Source: Lineus longissimus (taxonomy: Eukaryota; Nemertea; Pilidiophora; Heteronemertea; Lineidae). From it: a stretch of 64,000 nt of DNA. The notes beneath the pieces were generated by a model. The model made no database searches. It saw only the letters and a list, made by a program, of their open reading frames with translations, and was not told the DNA's origin. A program made the translations under genes and the position numbers. Location of the stretch: assembly GCF_910592395.1 (NCBI RefSeq), contig NC_088309.1, forward strand, positions 18,604,599 to 18,668,598, given 5' to 3'. This document shows, in pieces, positions 30,201 through 39,200 of the stretch. Numbering within the stretch: the stretch's first letter is position 1; every line of letters begins with the position of its first letter.

Positions 30201-33200
30201 AAAAAAAGGAAAGAAAAACATGGCCAGAAAGTTCTGAGAGGTTCTGTGGGGCAAAAGCCCCGATAGGCGTGAACAAGTAAAGCGAAGATACATGTAGACT
30301 AAAAAACTTCCCTCAGCGTGTCAATGGTTACTCTTAAACGGATTGAATTTTGGTGGTTCGTGTCCTTTTTTCCTTAATGAACAGTATTGCAATGTGACAA
30401 CTTCTATGGCCCAGTTGCGACAACAATAGATGAATTTATTAAGTGAATATATTGATTGGAGTAAATGGAAAAATTTGAATGTGCCATCTTGAATTGTGTA
30501 AAATCTCACAACGTTTTGTTTTACTCACCGTTCTTAGTGTAGTACTTGTAGTATTTGTTTCCTTTATATAGAAGATTTTTCGCGGTACAAACAGTGCTCT
30601 GAAGCCAGCACGTATTCGTCCGGTAGTTGAAGCCGACGCATCGCCGAAGCAAGCTGCACTCCGTCTCGCAAGCGCTGAGTGTCGCACGTGATATCGTTTT
30701 CAAAGCGGTTCCACGACTACAATATGCATACTGCTTCGTGAAAGAGCACTTTTTACCTGATGAAAAAAATATAGTGTTGTAGTCATTTGCTACTTTGAGT
30801 AATGTGGTACTATGTATTAAATCATCATTAAATTTAATTGACTTCATTTTATTGCGCACACCAAGAAATTTTGTTTAGTTTTACGATAGTTAAAATCCAG
30901 CGATACTGCCACACATCGAATTATGAGGTTACATGCATGATACATATGATAGTTTGGATAGGAAATGGTATCAAACGTATATACGAGATGGCCCAATTGG
31001 GATTTGGGGTATTCTTTGAACTACTCCCTAAAAACTCATGACATAAGTAAAATTCACTTACCCGAATTGCATGATGCTGAAGTTGGAGAAAATATTGTTA
31101 AGATGGGTTCGCAACTTCAGCTTTTTGCCTAAATAAGAACTTTTTGAAAACCCCCCCCCCCCCCTCCCTTATAAATTCCCACCAATTCGTGACATATTCA
31201 CATCCACATATCATGAAGACCGTAAAAAATTTAAAAAATCTATTCTTTGATAGTTTGTTGATCACCGAGCCAACTTTATGGAAATCGCACATCATTACCC
31301 AGTAGGCCTACCAGAAATAAGTTGAGGAAAAGTTTATATGTGTCCAGATGGTGATGATACGATTTACAATATCGAGGCATGTGTCAAATACGTCAGTTGT
31401 GGGACAAAACATGTGACACTGGATTATTAAATTCATGCATAATATTTTTTTATGACTCTTACCAGCATAAGTATGCCACTTACAAAAATGCATATTGCAT
31501 TTCAGCAAATAATCAAGTTTCATGATTGTGTGGAAGATGAAAATTAATGGGAGAAAAAATAATAAAACAGCTAGTCCTCGATGTTGTTCTCCAGTCACAG
31601 ACTCAGGCATTGTGAAAAACATTATTTAACAGAAGAATACATATTTCTCCCATTTAATATCATATGTAATATAGGCCTACATGCATGGTAGTTTCATGTA
31701 ATGAATCATCGCAATCATTTTTTTCCACTGTTTGTCAAAAATACACACCCGGTTTATTGAACTGGTTGTACGCCTGCTGATTCGTGTATTTTAACTCTTT
31801 GGTCGTACATTGCTTGCTCTTGAGCCAACACTTTTTGGAGAACCATAGTAAACTCTTGCAGGCTGGGCGCAGGGTGCATTCCATCTCGCATGCGGCGAGT
31901 GATGTGCCACTAAAGGCCACCAAGTTGTATCCGAGACAGTTGCCAGTTTGTCGTGAGAATGCGCATTTTACAGCTGCAACAGATTAAAGAAGGGAATGAA
32001 AAATTGACAAATCTGTTAAGATTTATCGAAAAACCGGGAAGGCTTTGCCAGAATCGGATATTGTTTTATGACTTTTTCTATCAAATTATATGGATACATG
32101 AATATATTCCCTTTTTAGATGATACGACAAGAATTAACATCCAATTATTAGTGATGCACTCACAAATGTGTTAAAAAGCACCCCTTAAAAAACTTTTCCC
32201 GTTTATAAAACTCCCTAATGTCTCCGTCAGCCAATATTATAATAGTTGCTTTTACTAACGGGATCCTTTTTGACAAGCTCCCTTTGTGTAGTGGTTGTAG
32301 ATGACGTTTCCCTTGTACACCAGTTGGGCCTCCGAGCAGGCATGATTCTGGATCCAGCAAATTTCACCAGTGGTTTGGTAGGAAATGCCGAAGCAGTCAA
32401 CTTTGTTGTCGCATTGAGCCTGGCAGGCCTGGATAGATATTTTGGTCAGTGTCTGTATAACGTGACCAGAGCAAAATGCTGCTGCTCTTTCAGAATACTG
32501 GCACGTAAACCCTTAAAATCAAACAAGAATGTCCACGTTAGACTTGGGATATATTACTGGCTTAAAGCGTGAATAAAACGTAACCAATTGATCAGGTCAT
32601 CCGACGGAAATTTATATAACGCGTGATAAAGTTATGGGCCCGGTTGTTGAAAACAAATTTCGTCACTCACGCTGGCGTTATCTCCTTCAGTTAAGACATT
32701 ATACTTAACGCCTAGTTGAGTTAACGCAAGCGTTAGTGATAACACTTGTTTTGAACAACCGGGCGCAGATGACAAATATAATGTGAGTTGGTGATGTCAC
32801 AGAATTTTAGCCATGTCACTATTTATAAACATCCTATGACACCTCCGTCATTATTTATCGCACGACAATAAAACATTCACACTCATGATACACATGTTTA
32901 CGGTGGCCCATAGAGGACATGCGTTTATTTTCAATATAATAGAAAATTTTTCTTTTTACAATGCGTTTTTTTTCTCTCGAATTACAACCGCCGTCGGATT
33001 TATTTCTCACCGCCGAAAAAATAATTTCCACCGCCGGGTAAAAAATAATAATTCCCACCACCGCGGTGGAAATTAATATCCACCGCGGTGGAAATAATAT
33101 CCACCCGGTGTCAATAACGAATTAGCTCCCGCGGTGGATATTAATATCCACCGCGGTGGAAATTAATATCCACCGCGGTGGAAATTAATATCCACCGCGG

Positions 33201-36200
33201 TGGAAATAATATCCACCCGGTGTCAATAACGAATTAGCTCCCGCGGTGGATATTATTTCCACCGCGCTGGATATTAATTTCCACCGCGGTCGATATTAAT
33301 TTCCACCGCGGTCGATATTAATTTCCACCGCGGTCGATATTAATTTCCACCACGGTGGTGGGAATTATTATTTTTTACCCGGCGGTGGAAATTATTTTTT
33401 CGGCGGTGAGAAATAAATCCGACGGCGGTTGTAATTCGAGAGAAAAAAAACGCATTGTAAAAAAAAATATTTCTATTATATTGAAAATAAACGCATGTCC
33501 TCTATGGGCCACCGTACATGTTACTTAAAAACGTGTCGCCTGTATAAACTAGCTGAATCGAAAGTGCTTGAGTTGCGCTTTGATCGAGATAATCAGGTCT
33601 TTTGTGATCAGAAAATGTACGAAAAATTCAAAAAATGACTATAATTTACAACAGCTGGTCACATTTCCAATGGGCTAACTCTCCAGCTCAATTCTAACTC
33701 GCAAATTTGGGAGCAAATCATTATAATATTCAAAACTTTTAGTATAGCATACGTTACCTGGGTAAGCGGGACAATTCTCTGAAATGCATAAAATGTGAAA
33801 TGATAAGGAAAAAAAGTCGATTAACCTAAAACATTGCTGATCGGAGGTTTTTTCCTGCTTAGCTGCTTACTGCCATATGTGGTTACTTATGCTCCAGATA
33901 CACAGAATGTTATAAACGTGCATATGTTCACGGACATGATGCTTCTTCAAATCCATATACATGTACTTTAAAAGCTGTATTAATACTTCTGAATGTGCGT
34001 TTTGTCACGAAAATAGTGTAGGACGGAATTCCTGCTTCGATGTTGTCCATTCTCATAACATAATTATTTCAGCGAAATAGCAGACGTTGGGCAAGGTAGA
34101 CCTGATTTTCTCAATCGCCATTCTGGGTGTCGGAATCTTTTCTAACCAAATGATGTGCGGCAGCCATTTTTTGAAAAAGTAGCTGGTTACTTATGCCTGG
34201 TGCAACAAGCGGGCTATAGTTGTGACGCCACGCCTTAACTGGAAATAAGTAATCAAACTGGCAACATGTAACTGTCTTGGCTGATTCTCAGACAAATACT
34301 TACTGGCTTTCGCATATTGGTTGGTATTGGCCGCGCCCTTGCTGGCAAGCTGCGCATCAGTACAGATGTAGTTCTTCAAGTAGCAGTATTGGATGTTGGG
34401 TGTGTAGTGAAAACTGTAGCAGTCCAACCGATTTGAGCATTCAATCTCGCAACCCACCAGTGACATATGGACGTGCACTTTGATATCGTGGCCATTACAG
34501 TTACCCGATTGCTTATTGTACTGGCACCGGGACGTAACTGTAGAAGAAAGAAAGTTGTCTAAGAATTCCGTCTTGTTATATGCATTTGCAGTGTGAATTA
34601 ACATGAATAATTTTCTAAGTTAAGAAAAAGTTAGGCTGGCCTTTTAAAAGAAACATTTCTGGCCTTTCTGAAGTTCGACGTTTTGGTATCTATATATTCT
34701 TGGACATACTTACTTGCTGATCCGGTGCACCCAGCAGCTATGCACAAAAAAGAAAGAACCATGTGTCATTACATTTTCCAAAGCAGACAACATTCAAGCA
34801 AACGGAGACAAGACCACCACAGATTTTTTAAGCCTTTTAGCAGTTAAGTTGTCAATGTTTGACCGCGATGCATCAATTACTGCGTGGAGTTGTGAATCTG
34901 AAATTTGGATATGAAATTCAGGACAGTCGGGCAAGTAACTGGTAAAATTTAAACTAGTAGTTGACCGCGGAAATTTTTAGATAATCGGACAAATTGGAGA
35001 GACGTTGATATTTCCACTCTTTTCACGAAACTGGCAGAAAAATCATTAAAAACGCCCCCTATATTGCCAAATTATCATCAAATAATTTATTTTCATCTGT
35101 AGACTTGTCACAGCATATGCCTTTTCAATACCTCTCCAAATATGCACTTGACAGTTAAAAACATACTCGCGTCTGATTGATTGGTCTGGATCCTTCAACC
35201 TATGAATATTCATTCTAAAATACCTTGGTACCGTAAAGTCAACTTTTAAATGGAAAATGCATAAGCCTCGTTTTGAGAGTGGAGTGTTTTGGACACGCAA
35301 CCAAGATGCTCTACCAAAGTTCCCTCGGGTTGCACTAAAATGTGGAACCATGCACACAGCTCACTTCAGAAGTTTGAGGCTCTCAAAACACTGCTTCAAA
35401 CACAAATCAGCCAAGGAAGCATCAACCACCCTAAGTTTTTTAATGAGCACTACACATATTTGCTGAGAAAAACGCTCCAAATAGCCCATTTGCGCGGATT
35501 TTAGCGTCACTTGAGCGAGCCGATCCGGACTTCCTATACGGGCTGCCGTAACATAATGTAAACAACGGCGCTACCGGCGCTCCGGGCAGGCGATGGATGG
35601 AATTTGCCAAATTCGCACATATTCAAGTTATTTCGTGGCCTATCTTTTTAAGTTTGAGGTATTTTAGAATAGAAATTGAACCCTCGGCTTCGGACCTTGG
35701 TTGAGTTACCAAGACACTCTCGGGTGGAGCTAAAATTTCGTCCAAACCCTCCCCTGTCGGCTCGGGTTTGGACTGTATTTTAGCTCCACCCTCGAGTGTC
35801 TTGGTAACGCAACCAAGGTCCTCCGCCTCGGGTTCAATTCCTTAAATGGTGGTCTCGTCTCATAATCTCTCTACCAGTATTGGTGACCATTGGTGCACCT
35901 GGCGTGCACCAATGCATGCAGCAAGAATACGCATGCGCAGAAAAAAATGCCGTTATATGGCGATATACTAAACATCTCTAAGTTTTAACTGTAATGTATA
36001 GAACTATACTATTGCTAACATTAAGGTGAATATTTCCTGTGAACAGTAGATAACACCGACAAAATCTGCATGAAGTCACAACCATCGATTATCAGCTAAT
36101 AAAAACGTTTTGTAGTGTACAGACAAACAAATTGAATAACATTCATTTTCGAACTTTGCCTGCGTGTGATAATAGAAAAATTGAACTATTTCTTAGCATG

Positions 36201-39200
36201 CCAAATAAAACTCTATCATGATCCGAATTGTTGGTACCAATGCATTTATTTGAAGGTTTAAAAAGCCTGATTTACACATAATGCTAGAAATTGTCTAATG
36301 TAGCGTTTTGCATAAAAACGCCTCATATAAATAATAAAACAGACAGCTTTTATATACACTGTAGGGCGCCATTTCTATGGAGAACAGATTAAATGGACGT
36401 CCGTATGGGCGGTTATTTCCGCATAAATGGAGGTTGTCTCAAATAGACATTTTATGTCGTGTTGTGACTCATATAGACGTTTGCTGGCGCTCGTTTTAAC
36501 GGAGACGTACCGGAAATAAACATATTGTGTCGTATCTCAAATAGACATACACTCAATTAGAAGTTTGGTGGCGCTCGTATCTCAAATAGACATATATTGT
36601 CGTGTTTTCAGCTTTTTAGCTCACCTCTTAGCAGAGGTGAGCTTATCCCATACCGTGGCGTCCGTCGTCCGTCGTCGTCGTCGTCGTCGTCGTCGTCCGT
36701 CGTCCGTTAGCAGGGCACGTTTCGTAACTGTTAGAGCTATTGAGTTGAAACTTAGTACACATGTACCCTTATGTAATGACACCTTGGAGACCAAGTTTCG
36801 GTCCGATTCGTTTCATGGTTTGGCCACCAGGGGGCCAAACGTTAAAAGTGAAAATATGCAATATCTCCCTTAATAGTAGTCGGGAAATTTTGAAAAAAAT
36901 ATGGTGGGTACTTCTAGCAAAGGTGCATCATATATCCTCCGGGTTTTTGATTTGACCTCCTTTTCAAGGTCACAGAGGTCAAAGTTTGCTGATTCACTGA
37001 ACAGTAGCATGTTTCCTATCTATTTTAGCTAGAAGGTTTTAAACCAGTGTGGACATGCATCTGGGGATTCTCTATTCCACCCCTAAAATTTCGGCCGTTC
37101 GGACATCAAATATGGCCGCCAGGCAGCCATCTTGAAAAATAAACACAGTACTATTACTCCGAAACTAATGATCGGATTGCAACCAAATTTGATCTGGATG
37201 TATATCTATGTACTCTCTACTAAATCCTTGATTTTTTATCAAATGTGATAGCCAATATGGGTACCAGGCGGGCATCTTGAAAAATTCTTAGTTTGGCCAC
37301 CCGGGGGCCAAATTTAATGTCCAAAGTTAAAATGTTTGATTGCTCGTTTAATAGTGGTCTGATTTTCATAACATTTTTATGGTAGGTACTCCTAGCAAGG
37401 ATACATCACATATCATACGGGTTTTTGATTTGACCTACTTTTCAAGGTCACAGAGGTCAAATGGTGTAAATTGGCCGTTAGGATGTAACGATGGCACGTT
37501 TCTAAACTGCAATGACTATTGATCCCAAATTTGATACACATTTACCCCTTAGTCAGGTGATCTCAGGGATCGAAGTTTGGTCCAATATGATTCACCACTT
37601 GACCACCAGGGGGCAAAATCCAAAAACCTTAAAAATGTGATTATTCCTTAACTTCTTGCCCGATTGCCACCAATTTGATATCATGGGTACATCTAACCGC
37701 CATACAGTATATGTCACACAGGTTTTTAATTTGACCTTCTTGTCAAGGTCACAGAGGTCAAATGGCGTAAATTGGCTGTCAGGCCGTAACTATGGCACGT
37801 TTCTTAACTGCAATGACTATTGATCACAAATTAAGTACACATGTACCCCTTGGTCAGGTGATCTCAGGTACTGAAGTTTGGTGCGATCTGATTTGCCGTT
37901 TGGCCTCCAGGGAGAGGGGGCCCAATCCTAAATTCTTTAAAATGCCATTATTCTTAGTAATTACTTGCCCGATTGGTACCAATTTTATATCATAGGTACA
38001 TCTAATTCTAACAACCATTCAATGTGTCACCCGGGTCTTCTTTGATTTGACCTACTTTTCAAGGTCACAGAGGTCGAATGTACTGTAAATTGGCCATTTT
38101 GGGGAAATTGTAATTGCTTGGACCTACATCAAACCTAACACTACATTACACAAAACCATGATCTTTATCCATCTTTCCTCTACATGAGGTGAGCACAATG
38201 GCCCTGGCCATTTCATTGTTAATAACTCGAATAGACGTTTGGTGGCGCTTTTCCGCAAAAATTGAGGTTCCCAAAGTAGACGTTGTGTGGCGCTGGAATC
38301 AATTTTAACGACGGCAACAGCGATATTGACATTATCATTGCGGTAAGCGGCGGCGTTATTGCATGTATTGCATGTACATTTGATGTACTTATGTATTGTC
38401 AGGAAATGCAGACAGCTAATACACTGACAATCCAATTACAATTAAAATGAAATGATATTAAGTCTCGATTTACCTTAGATACGCGCGCAAATAGCCATGT
38501 GCACTGCTTAGAGCAATAACAACAATATCGTCGTGGCAGATAAACCAATTCCAAACTTGCTCCAGAATTGCCGCGCGCCAGCGCCACACAACGTCTCTAT
38601 GGGGAACTTCCGTTTTTGCGGAAAGGCGACACCAAACGTCTATTTGAGTTATTAACAAAAAGTTGAAAACACGACAATATATGTTTATTTGAGATACGAG
38701 CGCCACCAAACGTCTATTTTAGTGTATGTCTATTTGAGATACGACACAATATGTTTATTTCAGGTACGTCTCCGTTAAAACGAGCGCCACCAAACGTCTA
38801 TTCGAGTCATAACACAACATAAAATGTATATTTGAGACAACCTCTATTTTTGCTGAAATAACCGCCCATACGTCCGGACCACACTGGAAACAAATTGTTT
38901 GAGTTGTTGGGCGAAAGACCTGGTGAAACGAACTGCGTTACATCGCAAAGATAAATTTCACATAAGCATCAACGTTTTGTATAAAGCTTTTCATCCGTGA
39001 TTGGCCGGGTAAGTTTTTACACTATTCGACTAAGAAACATTCATCTTACGTATTTTTGTGAACATTCTGTACGTCTGGTAAGTCTTGTACAGGTATCTGC
39101 TCGGAGATTCCGCTTTCTTCTTCAGATAGCACAGTCTGGTTCTGTATTGGAAGCTCAGGCACTTTGGGTTTATATCACACTCGTGCTTACAGCCATCGAG

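Larger units (their letters stand above)
34738..39049. other. First large intron (between PAN domain 1 and microexon L1)
   Basis: 4.3-kb intron taken up mainly by the hairpin MITE at 35,674-35,839 and the foldback element with its nested repeat at 36,395-38,877. Apart from these I see no exon or RNA gene. Confidence 0.65.

Noticed and set aside
33040-33350. CRISPR-like array of CCACCGCGGTGG repeats
   Set aside because: Repeats are palindromic with near-identical AT spacers inside a palindromic transposon, in animal DNA.
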